DNA of 64,000 bases from Streptomyces sp. JB150 (GTDB lineage: Bacteria > Actinomycetota > Actinomycetes > Streptomycetales > Streptomycetaceae), in contig NZ_CP049780.1 in NCBI RefSeq assembly GCF_011193355.1, positions 6,974,634 through 7,038,633 on the forward strand, in the 5' to 3' direction. The translations under genes and the position numbers were made by a program. Positions within the stretch are counted from its first letter, which is position 1; each line of letters begins with the position of its first letter. Below, piece by piece: positions 29,379-37,427 of the stretch. Under the pieces are notes generated by a model that was given only the letters and a program-made list of their open reading frames with translations, ran no database searches and had not been told where the DNA came from.

Positions 29379-30176
29379 TCAGCTCTCGGACGGCTTCAGG
29401 ACGACGAAGTCCGCGTTCGACGGGTCCAGGCAGACCGCCAGCCGGCCCACGCCCTCCGCGTCCTCCGGCCCCATCTGCACGCTGCCGCCGTTCTCCCGGA
29501 CTCTCTCGACCGCCGCGTCGCAGTCCTCGACGCGGAACACCGGGTGCCAGTAGGGCCGCCCGTCCGCCTGGGTGAGCGCTTCCCTGGGAAGCTCCACCAG
29601 ACCCCCGTGCATGCGCTCCTCGGGCAGCCCTTCGGGCGTGATCAGCGAGTAGGTGCCCCCGCCGCCCGGCAGCTCCGTGTCGCTGAACCGCCAGCCGAGG
29701 ATCCCGCCGTAGAACTCCTTCGCCCCGGCGACGTCGTGCGTGCACAGCTCGATCCAGGACAGCGAGCCCGGCTCGTCCACCAGCTCCACGCCCTTGTTGG
29801 TGCCCGGCTGCCAGACGGCGAACTGGCCGCCCAGCGGGTCGCTGTACTGCGCCATCCGGCCCCACTCGTCGAGGTCCCTCGGCTCCACCCGCACCGTGCC
29901 GCCCGCGCTGCGCACCGCCTCGGTGGTGGCGTCCGCGTCGGTGACCGTGAAGTAGATCATCCAGGCCGGCCGCGCGCCCTCCTCGGTGAGCTTGCCGAGC
30001 CCGGCCACGATCTTCCCGTCCCTGCGGAACATGCCGCCTTCCATCTCGCCGCCCTCGCCCATGGACTCGTAGTCCCATCCGAGCACGGCTGTGTAGAACG
30101 CCGCGGCGGCCCGCACGTCCGGGGCGCCCAGGTCGAGCCAGCAGGGGGAGCCGGGAGCGAAGTCCGTGGTGATCAT
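29379..30176 (-). CDS. VOC-superfamily protein with two glyoxalase-like domains
   Basis: About 265 residues with two tandem VOC domains: residues 1-125 (PCWLDLGAPDVRAAAAFYTAVLGWDYE) and 130-262 (SWIELCTHDVAGAKEFYGGILGWRF). Each has the paired beta-alpha-beta-beta-beta modules that form a metal or ligand cavity. Members include dioxygenases, glyoxalases and antibiotic-binding proteins; the double-domain form in streptomycetes is usually annotated as glyoxalase/hydrolase-like. Function is open. The ATG at 30176 follows GGAAAGGCGTCGGC. Confidence 0.85.
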   Translation of the reverse strand: MITTDFAPGSPCWLDLGAPDVRAAAAFYTAVLGWDYESMGEGGEMEGGMFRRDGKIVAGLGKLTEEGARPAWMIYFTVTDADATTEAVRSAGGTVRVEPRDLDEWGRMAQYSDPLGGQFAVWQPGTNKGVELVDEPGSLSWIELCTHDVAGAKEFYGGILGWRFSDTELPGGGGTYSLITPEGLPEERMHGGLVELPREALTQADGRPYWHPVFRVEDCDAAVERVRENGGSVQMGPEDAEGVGRLAVCLDPSNADFVVLKPSES

Positions 30177-30508
30177 GCCGACGCCTTTCCGTGGATCCTG
30201 TTTGCACCCAGCGTGACACCGGCCACTGACAATCGCCCGCCGACGTCCTCCACCGCGATCCGCAGGCCCTGCCCGGGTGGCGCCCCGGCCGCGCCCAGGG
30301 TGGCGACGGCGGTTCCCCACACCGTGCGGACGATCGAGCTCGCCCCCGGTCCACTGCTCCGCGGCCCCACGTGCCCAGACCGCGCCAAGTCACCGTCATC
30401 CGGCGCGCGATGCCACGCACGACCGGCGCCTCGTCCGTCACGACGACGGTCGGGGGCGGCGATGGATATCTGCTGGCGTGGGAGCGGGAACGGGCGGAGA
30501 CTCGTGGC
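30177..30508. other. Intergenic stretch with unexplained coding-like sequence
   Basis: 332 bp between divergent genes. One minus-strand frame ends with IVRTVWGTAVATLGAAGAPP, then LRIAVEDVGG and an end near 30173. It has protein-like composition but no start or clear relative, so it may be a gene remnant. The plus-strand frame before 30509 is not convincing coding sequence. I see no obvious promoter elements. Confidence 0.3.
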
Positions 30509-31126
30509 ATGGGTGACATGGCGGCGTTCCGGGACGAGGTCACCGCGTGGGCGGCCGGAGGACCCCCGGACACCGCGCGGGAGCTGGCCGCGCGGCTGCC
30601 CGTCCGCGTGGTGGTCCTGCTCGAAGGGCCGAGCGACGCCGCGGCGGTCGACGCGGCGGCCGAGCTGCGTGGCCGGGACCTGGAAGCCGAGGGCGTCTGC
30701 GTGCTGCCGATGGGCGGTGCGATGAACGTCGGGCGCTTCGCCGGCCTCCTCGGGCCGACCGGTCTCGGACTGCGCCTCACGGGACTGTGCGACGAGAGGG
30801 AACGTCCTTACTACCTCCGCGGCTGGCAGCGGGCCGGTGCGGCGCAGGAGCGGTTCTTCGTCTGCGCGGCGGACCTGGAGGACGAACTGATCCGCGCGCT
30901 GGGCGTCGCGCGGGTGACGGAACTCGTCCGCGCGGAGGGCGATCTGCGCCCCCTGGAGACCTTCCTGCGCCAGCCCGCACAGCAGGGCCGCAGCCCGCAG
31001 CAGCAGATGCGGCGCTTCCTCGGTACGAAGAAGGGCCGCAAGATCCGGTACGGCCGTGTCCTGATCGAGGCCCTTGACCCCGACCGCGTGCCCGCCCCCC
31101 TCGACGGTCTGCTCGCCGCCCTCTGA
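30509..31126 (+). CDS. TOPRIM-domain protein (OLD-type)
   Basis: About 205 residues. VVVLLEGPSDAAAVDAAAEL carries the conserved acidic EGxxD of a TOPRIM fold, and VCVLPMGGAMNVGRFAGLLG with LTGLCDERER gives the later Asp/Glu metal site. VCAADLEDELIRALG follows as in OLD-family nucleases and related TOPRIM-only proteins. It probably cleaves or transfers on nucleic acid, metal dependent. It lacks the ABC ATPase half of true OLD proteins. A short acidic protein and a macro-domain protein follow on the same strand. Confidence 0.7.
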   Translation: MGDMAAFRDEVTAWAAGGPPDTARELAARLPVRVVVLLEGPSDAAAVDAAAELRGRDLEAEGVCVLPMGGAMNVGRFAGLLGPTGLGLRLTGLCDERERPYYLRGWQRAGAAQERFFVCAADLEDELIRALGVARVTELVRAEGDLRPLETFLRQPAQQGRSPQQQMRRFLGTKKGRKIRYGRVLIEALDPDRVPAPLDGLLAAL

Positions 31127-31213
31127 CCACGGCGCAGCGCCTGTGACGGGGATGTCAGAGGCGTGTGGTGGGATGTCCCACCGAAGGCATTGATCGATTA
31201 CGGGGGCATCCTG

Positions 31214-31489
31214 ATGAGCGAGTATCCGTCGCTGACCCGCGCGCTGGCCGAGGGACTGGTCAACGTGCTGTGGTTCGTCGAGAGCTGCGAGGACGAACAG
31301 ATGGACCCGGACGACGCGGTCCGGGTCCTCGAAGACGCCGCACACCTCCTGAGCGGCCTCTCCGCCGGCCAGCGCGGCGAGTTGCTCGACCTGCTCGACG
31401 CGATGGCGGCCGAGGAGACGGACCCCGAACGGCGGGAGTTCCTGGAGGACTTCCCGGAGGGCTTCGGGCTCGTCGACGAGCCTGCCTGA
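31214..31489 (+). CDS. Small acidic hypothetical protein
   Basis: 91 residues, strongly acidic (MSEYPSLTRALAEGLVNVLW, then VESCEDEQMDPDDAVRVLED). Mostly helical, no Cys pair motif or signal. It resembles the small actinobacterial proteins of unknown function found with a variety of neighbours. It is followed by a 12-bp stem-loop (31492-31541). ATG 31214 is preferred to GTG 31163. Confidence 0.6.
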   Translation: MSEYPSLTRALAEGLVNVLWFVESCEDEQMDPDDAVRVLEDAAHLLSGLSAGQRGELLDLLDAMAAEETDPERREFLEDFPEGFGLVDEPA

Positions 31490-31491
31490 GG

Positions 31492-31541
31492 CCGGCGGCC
31501 CCGGCACCCCGGCGGTCCACCGTGGCCCGCGGGGCCGCCGG
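31492..31541. terminator. Stem-loop after the small acidic gene
   Basis: CCGGCGGCCCCG (31492-31503) and CGGGGCCGCCGG (31530-31541) form a perfect 12-bp stem with a 26-base loop, beginning 3 bp past the stop. Confidence 0.6.
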
Positions 31542-31595
31542 GGCACGTCCGGCTTCGGCTTGTCCCCCTGTGAGGGGCGGTGCCATGGTGGTCAC

Positions 31596-32705
31596 ATGGC
31601 GACACCGCTCCCCGACTACGCGTCACTTCTGCCCGAACTCAAAGAAGTCCGACGCGCGGGACTGGTCCGCCTGCACGGGCGTTCGCTGCCGGCGCTGGAG
31701 TCGGCGGCCCGGGCGGTGACCGCGACCGCCGCCCGCACTCCGGGGGCGGCCGTCGAGGCCCTGCTGCGGCTCGCCGTGACGCGGCTCGACGCGGGGACGC
31801 TGCGCACCGCCGCCGAGTACACGATGGGTCTGGCGCACGGCACCCGGGACTGGCCGGCGTCCTCCCGCCGCGCCCGGGCGGCGTCGGTGTACGGGGTGAG
31901 CGTGGAGCGCTTCCGCAAGGACCACGAGGTGATGGTCCTCGGGCAGATCGCCGAGCACATCGTGCGGCTCGCGGGGGAGCCGGCCGGTGTGACCGCCCGT
32001 ACGGCGGCCGGCGAGTGGGGCGCGAACACCCACCGGTCGGTGGCGGCCCGGGCGGGCGGCCGGCCGGTGCGACTCACCCTCCACGTGCACCCCGTGGACC
32101 TGCTGCGCGACGTCGACGTGATCGTTTCCCCGTCCAACGTGTACCTCGCGCTGCCCGAGCCGTACAAGGCGTCCGTCGCCGCGTCACTGCGCCGGGCCGC
32201 CGCAACCCATGGTGTGACCGGCGAGGTCCTGGACGACCCGCTGCCCGGGGAACTGCGCGCGTGGGCGGCCCGCCACGGCGCCTCGGGACGCGCCGTGCTG
32301 CCCGGCACGGTGGCGGCCACCGGGAGCGGAGCCCTGGCCCGGCAGGGCGTACGGCGCGTCTACCACGCGGCCGTCGCCGTGCCTCGCGCCGGAACCAACG
32401 ACTACGACGTGCACCCGGCCGACGTGACCCGGTCCGTGTCCCGCGTCCTGGCCGTGCTCGCCGAGGAGCGCGACCGGCACACCCCGCCGCTGCGCTCGGT
32501 CTGCTTCCCGCTGCTCGGCGCGGGGCGCGGCGGGCTGCCGTACCACGTCTCGCTCGCCGCCGTGTGGGCGGCCGTGGAGGCGGAGCTGGCGCGCGGCGCG
32601 GACTGGGACGTCCACTTCGTGGTGCGCACCGCCGAGGCGGCGGAGCTCGTGGAACGCATCCCGGCAGGCGGCGTACCGGTCCACGGTCCCGGGCCGGCCG
32701 GGTGA
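31596..32705 (+). CDS. Macro-domain protein with N-terminal helical/HTH-like domain
   Basis: About 369 residues. The first 115 are helical (LLPELKEVRRAGLVRLHGRS, then SVYGVSVERFRKDHEVMVLG), an N-terminal module that I have seen in streptomycete proteins with differing C-termini. The C-terminal half is a macro fold: DVDVIVSPSNVYLALPEPYK for the ADP-ribose phosphate loop, GVRRVYHAAVAVPR, and SVCFPLLGAGRGGLPYHVSL, which corresponds to the GxxxG phosphate loop. It likely binds ADP-ribose or a derivative. Whether it hydrolyses it is not visible. Confidence 0.75.
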   Translation: MATPLPDYASLLPELKEVRRAGLVRLHGRSLPALESAARAVTATAARTPGAAVEALLRLAVTRLDAGTLRTAAEYTMGLAHGTRDWPASSRRARAASVYGVSVERFRKDHEVMVLGQIAEHIVRLAGEPAGVTARTAAGEWGANTHRSVAARAGGRPVRLTLHVHPVDLLRDVDVIVSPSNVYLALPEPYKASVAASLRRAAATHGVTGEVLDDPLPGELRAWAARHGASGRAVLPGTVAATGSGALARQGVRRVYHAAVAVPRAGTNDYDVHPADVTRSVSRVLAVLAEERDRHTPPLRSVCFPLLGAGRGGLPYHVSLAAVWAAVEAELARGADWDVHFVVRTAEAAELVERIPAGGVPVHGPGPAG

Positions 32706-32726
32706 GCGGCGACTGGAGTGAGCCTG

Positions 32727-32749
32727 GCCCCTGACGTGGGGTCAGGGGC
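32727..32749. terminator. Terminator after the macro-domain gene
   Basis: GCCCCTGAC (32727-32735) and GTCAGGGGC (32741-32749) form a 9-bp perfect stem with a 5-base loop, 21 bp past the stop. Confidence 0.75.
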
Positions 32750-32813
32750 GGGCGGGGGAGGAGTCGGGGAAAACCCTGCTGTGCTTCTCCCCGCCCTGGG
32801 CTTAGACTGAAAG

Positions 32814-32835
32814 TCCAATCGTTGGAGACATTGTC
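32814..32835. promoter_or_regulatory. Paired palindromes upstream of the YheO-type regulator
   Basis: TCCAATCGTTGGA (32814-32826) has perfect 5-bp arms around TCG. GACATTGTC (32827-32835) is a perfect odd palindrome. They abut, lying 15 bp before the ATG and over the likely transcription start. They suit autoregulation by the gene that follows. Confidence 0.5.
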
Positions 32836-32849
32836 CAGGGGGAGGCGAT

Positions 32850-33536
32850 ATGGCCGAGCGGGATCTGGAGGCCGAGCGCGACGCGATCATCGGCGCGCTC
32901 ACCCCGGTCGTCGACGGACTCGTGGCCACCTTCGGCCCCCTGTGCGAGGTGGTGCTGCACGACTACCGGCACCCGGAGAAGTCGGTGGTCGCCGTGGCCG
33001 GTTCGGTGACCGGACGCGCGGTGGGCGGCGCGATGAGCGAGATCGGTCTGCGCGTCCTCGCCGGCGGCGACGAGGCGGCAGACGAGCTGAACTACCTGAC
33101 CCGGACCCGCTCCGGCGACCTGGTCAAGTCCTCCACGATGGTGCTGCGCGACTCCACGGGCACCGTCTTCGGCGCCCTGTGCGTCAATCTCGACGTCACC
33201 GCCGTCCACCACGCCCACACCCTGCTCGGCCACCTCGCCGGCTCGGCCCCCGACCCCGCGCGCACGCCGGTCACCACCTTCGGCAACGACATCGACTCCG
33301 TCGTCGACGCCATACTCGACACCCACCAGCCGCACCGGCACCACAACTGGGCGGGCCTCGACCGCGAGGACCGCCTGGAGCTGTTCCGCAGCCTGGACGA
33401 GCACGGCGTCTTCGCGGTGCGCCGCGCGGTCGAGCACGTCGCCGCCCGGCTCGGCATCTCCCGCGCCTCCGCCTACAGCTATCTCTCCCAGGCCAGAACC
33501 AAGGCCCCCCCGACGTCCCAGGGAGGACACCCGTGA
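32850..33536 (+). CDS. YheO/DauR-type PAS-like transcriptional regulator
   Basis: 228 residues. The PAS-like YheO domain covers about 15-125 (ATFGPLCEVVLHDYRHPEKS, LVKSSTMVLRDSTGTVFGAL, CVNLDV). The C-terminal HTH (FAVRRAVEHVAARLGISRAS, AYSYL) matches the YheO/DauR family. DauR members repress D-arginine or hydroxy-amino acid catabolic genes. The stop overlaps the GTG of the PLP dehydratase gene (CCGTGACG), indicating a translationally coupled regulator and enzyme pair. GGGGGAGG precedes ATG 32850. Confidence 0.87.
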   Translation: MAERDLEAERDAIIGALTPVVDGLVATFGPLCEVVLHDYRHPEKSVVAVAGSVTGRAVGGAMSEIGLRVLAGGDEAADELNYLTRTRSGDLVKSSTMVLRDSTGTVFGALCVNLDVTAVHHAHTLLGHLAGSAPDPARTPVTTFGNDIDSVVDAILDTHQPHRHHNWAGLDREDRLELFRSLDEHGVFAVRRAVEHVAARLGISRASAYSYLSQARTKAPPTSQGGHP

Positions 33537-34525
33537 CGACCGCCCCTTCGCCGGTCACGCTCGACGACGTCCGCGCGGCAGCCGCGCGCCTCAAGGGCGT
33601 CGCCCACCGCACCCCCGTGCTGCGCTCCCGTACCCTCGACGCACTGGTCGGCGCGGAGACCCTGCTGAAGTGCGAGAACTTCCAGCGGATGGGCGCGTTC
33701 AAGTTCCGCGGCGCCTACAACGCGATCTCCCGGCTGACACCCGAGCAGCTGGCCCGGGGCGTCGCCGCGTACTCGTCGGGCAACCACGCGCAGGCCGTCG
33801 CCCTCGCCGCCCGCGAGCTGGGCACCAGCGCGGTGATCGTGATGCCCGAGGACGCCCCCGCCTCCAAGCAGGCGGCGACCGCCGCGTACGGCGCCGAGAT
33901 CGTCACCTACGACCGTTACACCGGCGACCGCGTCGCCATCGCGGAAGCGCTCGCGGCCGAGCGTGGCCTGACCGTCATCCCGCCGTACGAGCACCCGCAC
34001 ATCATCGCCGGTCAGGGCACCGCGGCCCTCGAACTGATCGAGGAGGCGGGCGAGCTGGACGCCCTGATCGCCCCGGTCGGGGGCGGCGGGCTGATCGCGG
34101 GCAGCGCGACCGTGCTCAAGGGGCTGCGGGCCGGGGTCCGTGTCATCGGCGTCGAGCCGGAGGCCGGGGACGACACCAAGCGCTCCCTGGAGGCGGGCCG
34201 GCGGGTCAGCGTCCCGGTGCCCCGCACCATCGCCGACGGGCAGGCCCTGCACACGCCCGGCGAGCTGACCTTCTCCCTCAACCGGCACCTGGTCGACGAG
34301 ATCGTCCTGGTGAGTGACGACGAGATCAGAGTTGCCATGCGGTTCGCCTTCGAGCGGCTGAAGATCGTCGTCGAGCCCAGCGGCGCCACCCCGCTGGCCG
34401 CGCTGCTCTCCGGCCGCGTCACCGGCCTGCCGCGGCGGGTCGGCGTGATCATCTCCGGTGGCAACATCGACACGGAACGCTTCGCGCGGCTGTGCGCGGG
34501 AGGGGAGCCCGAAGCGGAGGAGTGA
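33533..34525 (+). CDS. PLP-dependent threonine/serine dehydratase-fold enzyme
   Basis: 330 residues, fold type II PLP enzyme. Lys57 in MGAFKFRGAYNA forms the Schiff base, SSGNHAQ binds the phosphate-facing carboxylate, and APVGGGGLIAG is the glycine-rich phosphate loop. Length and lack of an ACT domain fit a catabolic threonine ammonia-lyase, serine racemase or threo-3-hydroxyaspartate dehydratase. The YheO-type regulator favours a hydroxy-amino-acid dehydratase but does not prove it. The GTG overlaps the regulator stop. Confidence 0.85.
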   Translation: MTTAPSPVTLDDVRAAAARLKGVAHRTPVLRSRTLDALVGAETLLKCENFQRMGAFKFRGAYNAISRLTPEQLARGVAAYSSGNHAQAVALAARELGTSAVIVMPEDAPASKQAATAAYGAEIVTYDRYTGDRVAIAEALAAERGLTVIPPYEHPHIIAGQGTAALELIEEAGELDALIAPVGGGGLIAGSATVLKGLRAGVRVIGVEPEAGDDTKRSLEAGRRVSVPVPRTIADGQALHTPGELTFSLNRHLVDEIVLVSDDEIRVAMRFAFERLKIVVEPSGATPLAALLSGRVTGLPRRVGVIISGGNIDTERFARLCAGGEPEAEE

Positions 34526-34531
34526 CCGTCT

Positions 34532-34648
34532 GCCGCCCGCCGCCCGCCGCCCGCCGCCCGCCGCCCCGACCTCCGGCGTCTGCCGTCCACCGTCGAACGC
34601 CGCACATCGAAGATCGAACGTCGAAAGGTAGAAGGTCGAACATCGAAT
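34532..34648. repeat. GCCGCCC microsatellite and TCGAA-rich degenerate array
   Basis: Five exact tandem copies of GCCGCCC at 34532-34566. They are followed, about 25 bp later, by seven close variants of TCGAA spaced 7 to 15 bp apart (34593-34648). The stretch 34526-34778 has no gene; these arrays occupy most of it and look like replication-slippage products. Confidence 0.7.
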
Positions 34649-34778
34649 GGCGGCCCCCCACCCCCGGGCGGACGATGGACGTGAGGGGCCCGGCCGCCGC
34701 CGGTGTCACCTGCGCCGCAGGGGAGACGGGGACCGGCCCCCGGCCGTGGCGGACGCGGCCGGAAGGGAGGAGAGCATC

Positions 34779-35144
34779 ATGCTGGAGATGAAGATGCTCG
34801 ACAAGCCGGACGAGCGGCGGGACTTCCCGCACGGGCACATGGAGGCCGTCCACCTGAGCGGATGCGACTTCGCCGTGGCGACCTTCGAGCCGGGCTGGCG
34901 CTGGTCCCAGGACGTGGGGCCGATCGCGGGCACGGAGAGCTGTCAGATGAACCACAACGGCTATGTCGTCAAGGGCCATCTGCACATCCGCATGGACGAC
35001 GGCGCGGAGGCCGACGTCGGCCCGGGCGAGGTCTTCGTCTGCTCCCCCGGGCACGACGCGTGGGTCGTGGGCGACGAGCCGTGCGTGGCCTTCGACTTCG
35101 AGGGACAGACCGCCAAGGAGTACGCCAAGCCGAAGGAGGGCTGA
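34779..35144 (+). CDS. Cupin-domain protein
   Basis: 121 residues, a single small cupin: FAVATFEPGWRWSQDVGPIA, then CQMNHNGYVVKGHLHIRMDD and DVGPGEVFVCSPGHDAWVVG. The first cupin motif has His in the N and K-G-H positions, so metal binding is possible. GGAAGGGAGGAG lies ten bases before ATG 34779. No partner gene explains its substrate. The gene ends 13 bp before the convergent VWA gene. Confidence 0.85.
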   Translation: MLEMKMLDKPDERRDFPHGHMEAVHLSGCDFAVATFEPGWRWSQDVGPIAGTESCQMNHNGYVVKGHLHIRMDDGAEADVGPGEVFVCSPGHDAWVVGDEPCVAFDFEGQTAKEYAKPKEG

Positions 35145-35157
35145 ACCGACGGTCTGC

Positions 35158-36543
35158 TCAGACCGGTAGCAACCGGCTGACCAGGGCGCCGAGTTGGCGC
35201 GCGGTGCGGCACTCGTACATCGCGACCAGCTCGGCGTAGTCGGGGGCCGCGGAGTCCCCGGTGCCCCACTGGGCGCGGGGCTCCGGGTTGAGCCAGTACA
35301 CGCGGCGCGCCTGCCCGGCGATCCGGCGCAGCGCCGGAAGGTTCGGGTCGGCCATGTTGGTCCGCGCGTCACCCAGCACGAACACGGTCGTCCGGGGCCC
35401 CACCGCGGCGCCGTACCGCTCGGCGAACTCGCCGAGTGCGGCGCCGTAGTCGCTGCTGTCGTGCCAGCCCGTCAGCCGGGAGTGCTCCCGGATGCGTCCG
35501 CTCAGCCCCTCGGCGTCGGCCGCGCCGTGCGTCAGCAGTCCCGTCACCTCGTCGATCCGGTTGACGAAGGCGAACACCCGCACCTTGCTGAACTGGTCGT
35601 GCAGGGCCTGCACCAGCAGCATCGTGAAGCCGGAGAAGCCGGCGACCGACCCGGACACATCGCACAGCAGCACCAGTTCGGGCCGCGCGGGCCGCCGTCG
35701 GCGCAGTACCGGCCGCATCGGCACCCCGCCCGTCGACAGCGAGCCGCGCACGGTGCGCCGCAGGTCGATCGTGCCGCGCGCGGCGCGCCGGCGCCGCGCC
35801 GCCAGCCGGGTGGCCAGGGTGCGGGCCAGCGGCCGGACCGTCCGGCGCAGCTCGGCCAGCCGGTCCCTCCCGGCGTACAGGAAGTCCACCCGGTCCGCGG
35901 TCGGTGCCACCGCGCGCCGGGCGATCTCGTCCCGTCCGCGCCGTTCCGCCACCCGGCGCCGCGCCTCCGCGGCCACCTGTCCCCGGAACACCTCGATGCG
36001 CCGCCGGATCTCGTCCTCCAGCAGCCGGTCCGCGAACCCCGCGCCGCCGCCTCGCGCGCGGACGTCGTCGCGCACCCGGGCGAGCAGCGTCTGCGGGCGC
36101 AGCCGCTCCAGGGTCTGGTACGCCGACCAGCCGTCCGACCCGGGTGAACTCCCGTACGCGCCGAGACTGCCGACGGCCTCGATCGCCAGCCGGCCCATCA
36201 GGGCGACGTCGTTCGCGGCGAGCGCCGCGGCCAGCCGCTCGCGCAGGTCCTCCCGCCCGGCCGGCTCCCCGCCCCGGCCGTCTCCCGGTTCAGTGCCCGG
36301 CGCGCCGACACCACGCGGGAAGTACAGGTCGAAGACCTGGTCGAACAGCCGCCGCTGCCCGGTGGTGTGCAGCAGCGTGGCGGCCAGGCCCTCGCGCAGC
36401 AGCTCGCGGTCGGCCAGCCCCAGCGCCTGTGCCGCCCGCGCCGCGTCCACCGTCTCGCCGGTGCCGACGCGCACGCCGTGCGAGCGCAGCGCGGCGACGA
36501 GGGCGGTCAGCCGTGCCGCGACGTCCGTTCCGGCGGCCGTCAT
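35158..36543 (-). CDS. VWA CoxE-like protein
   Basis: 461 residues. The N-terminal two-thirds are helical and Arg-rich (RVGTGETVDAARAAQALGLA onward). The C-terminal von Willebrand A domain has the MIDAS DVSGS (LVLLCDVSGSVAGFSGF), then NRIDEVTG, GARTNM-like DARTNMADP and RRVYWLNPEP. CoxE-like VWA proteins work with a MoxR-type AAA ATPase as chaperones for metalloenzyme maturation. The ATG overlaps the stop of the MoxR gene (ATGA), so this pair is intact, unlike the ruined one at 9.4-12.1 kb. Confidence 0.88.
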   Translation of the reverse strand: MTAAGTDVAARLTALVAALRSHGVRVGTGETVDAARAAQALGLADRELLREGLAATLLHTTGQRRLFDQVFDLYFPRGVGAPGTEPGDGRGGEPAGREDLRERLAAALAANDVALMGRLAIEAVGSLGAYGSSPGSDGWSAYQTLERLRPQTLLARVRDDVRARGGGAGFADRLLEDEIRRRIEVFRGQVAAEARRRVAERRGRDEIARRAVAPTADRVDFLYAGRDRLAELRRTVRPLARTLATRLAARRRRAARGTIDLRRTVRGSLSTGGVPMRPVLRRRRPARPELVLLCDVSGSVAGFSGFTMLLVQALHDQFSKVRVFAFVNRIDEVTGLLTHGAADAEGLSGRIREHSRLTGWHDSSDYGAALGEFAERYGAAVGPRTTVFVLGDARTNMADPNLPALRRIAGQARRVYWLNPEPRAQWGTGDSAAPDYAELVAMYECRTARQLGALVSRLLPV

Positions 36544-37397
36544 ACGGCGTCCAGGTCCAGCTTGGCCGCGGCCTTCAGCACATCGTCCTGGTGCTTGAGC
36601 AGGACGCCCAGGGTGTCCCGGACGACACCCTCGTCGAGCGTGCCGGCACCCAGCGCGAGCAGGGTGCGCGCCCAGTCGATCGTCTCGGCCACCGACGGGG
36701 CCTTGCGCAGGTCCATCGCGCGCAGCGCCCCGGCCACCCGCACCACGGACGCGGCCAGCGCCTCGCTCAGCCCCGGCACCTTCAGCCGGACGATCCGCCG
36801 CTCCAGCTCCTCCTCGGGGAAGCCGATGTGCAGGAACAGACAGCGCCGGCGCAGCGCCTCGGACAGCTCGCGGGTGGCGTTCGAGGTGAGCACCACGAAG
36901 GGCCGTCGGGTGGCGGTGACGGTGCCCAGTTCCGGCACGGTCACCTGGAAGTCGCTGAGCACCTCCAGCAGCAGGCCCTCCACCTCGACGTCCGCCTTGT
37001 CGGTCTCGTCGATCAGCAGCACCTTCGGGTCGTCGCCGCGGATCGCGGTGAGCAGCGGGCGCGGCAGCAGGAACTCCTCGCTGAAGATGTCCGTGCGGGT
37101 CTCGTCCCAGGTCTCGTCGCGTCCGGCGCTGATCCGCAGCAGCTGCTTGGCGTGGTTCCACTCGTACAGCGCCCGTGACTCGTCGACGCCTTCGTAGCAC
37201 TGCAGCCGCACCAGCCGCGCCCCCGCGACCTGGGCCACGGCCTTGGCCAGCTCCGTCTTGCCGACTCCGGCGGGGCCCTCCACCAGCAGCGGCTTGCCCA
37301 GCCGGTCGGCGAGGAAGACGGTGGTGGCGACCGCGCGGGAGGCCAGGTAGCCGGTCTCGGCGAGGCGGGCGGAGACGTCGTCGACGGAAGTGAACAC
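36540..37397 (-). CDS. MoxR-type AAA ATPase (CoxD-like)
   Basis: 285 residues. Walker A VEGPAGVGKTELAKAVAQ near residue 40, Walker B VLLIDETDKADVEVEG, and the MoxR Sensor 1 segment FVVLTSNATRELSEALRRRC. It should form a hexameric ring acting on the VWA partner encoded next door to help insert a metal or activate an enzyme. GTG 37397 follows GGAGGCCCTC. It precedes the VWA gene in a two-gene operon. Confidence 0.9.
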   Translation of the reverse strand: MFTSVDDVSARLAETGYLASRAVATTVFLADRLGKPLLVEGPAGVGKTELAKAVAQVAGARLVRLQCYEGVDESRALYEWNHAKQLLRISAGRDETWDETRTDIFSEEFLLPRPLLTAIRGDDPKVLLIDETDKADVEVEGLLLEVLSDFQVTVPELGTVTATRRPFVVLTSNATRELSEALRRRCLFLHIGFPEEELERRIVRLKVPGLSEALAASVVRVAGALRAMDLRKAPSVAETIDWARTLLALGAGTLDEGVVRDTLGVLLKHQDDVLKAAAKLDLDAV

Positions 37398-37427
37398 GAG
37401 GGCCTCCAGGGCGGCGTCGGGAACCGG

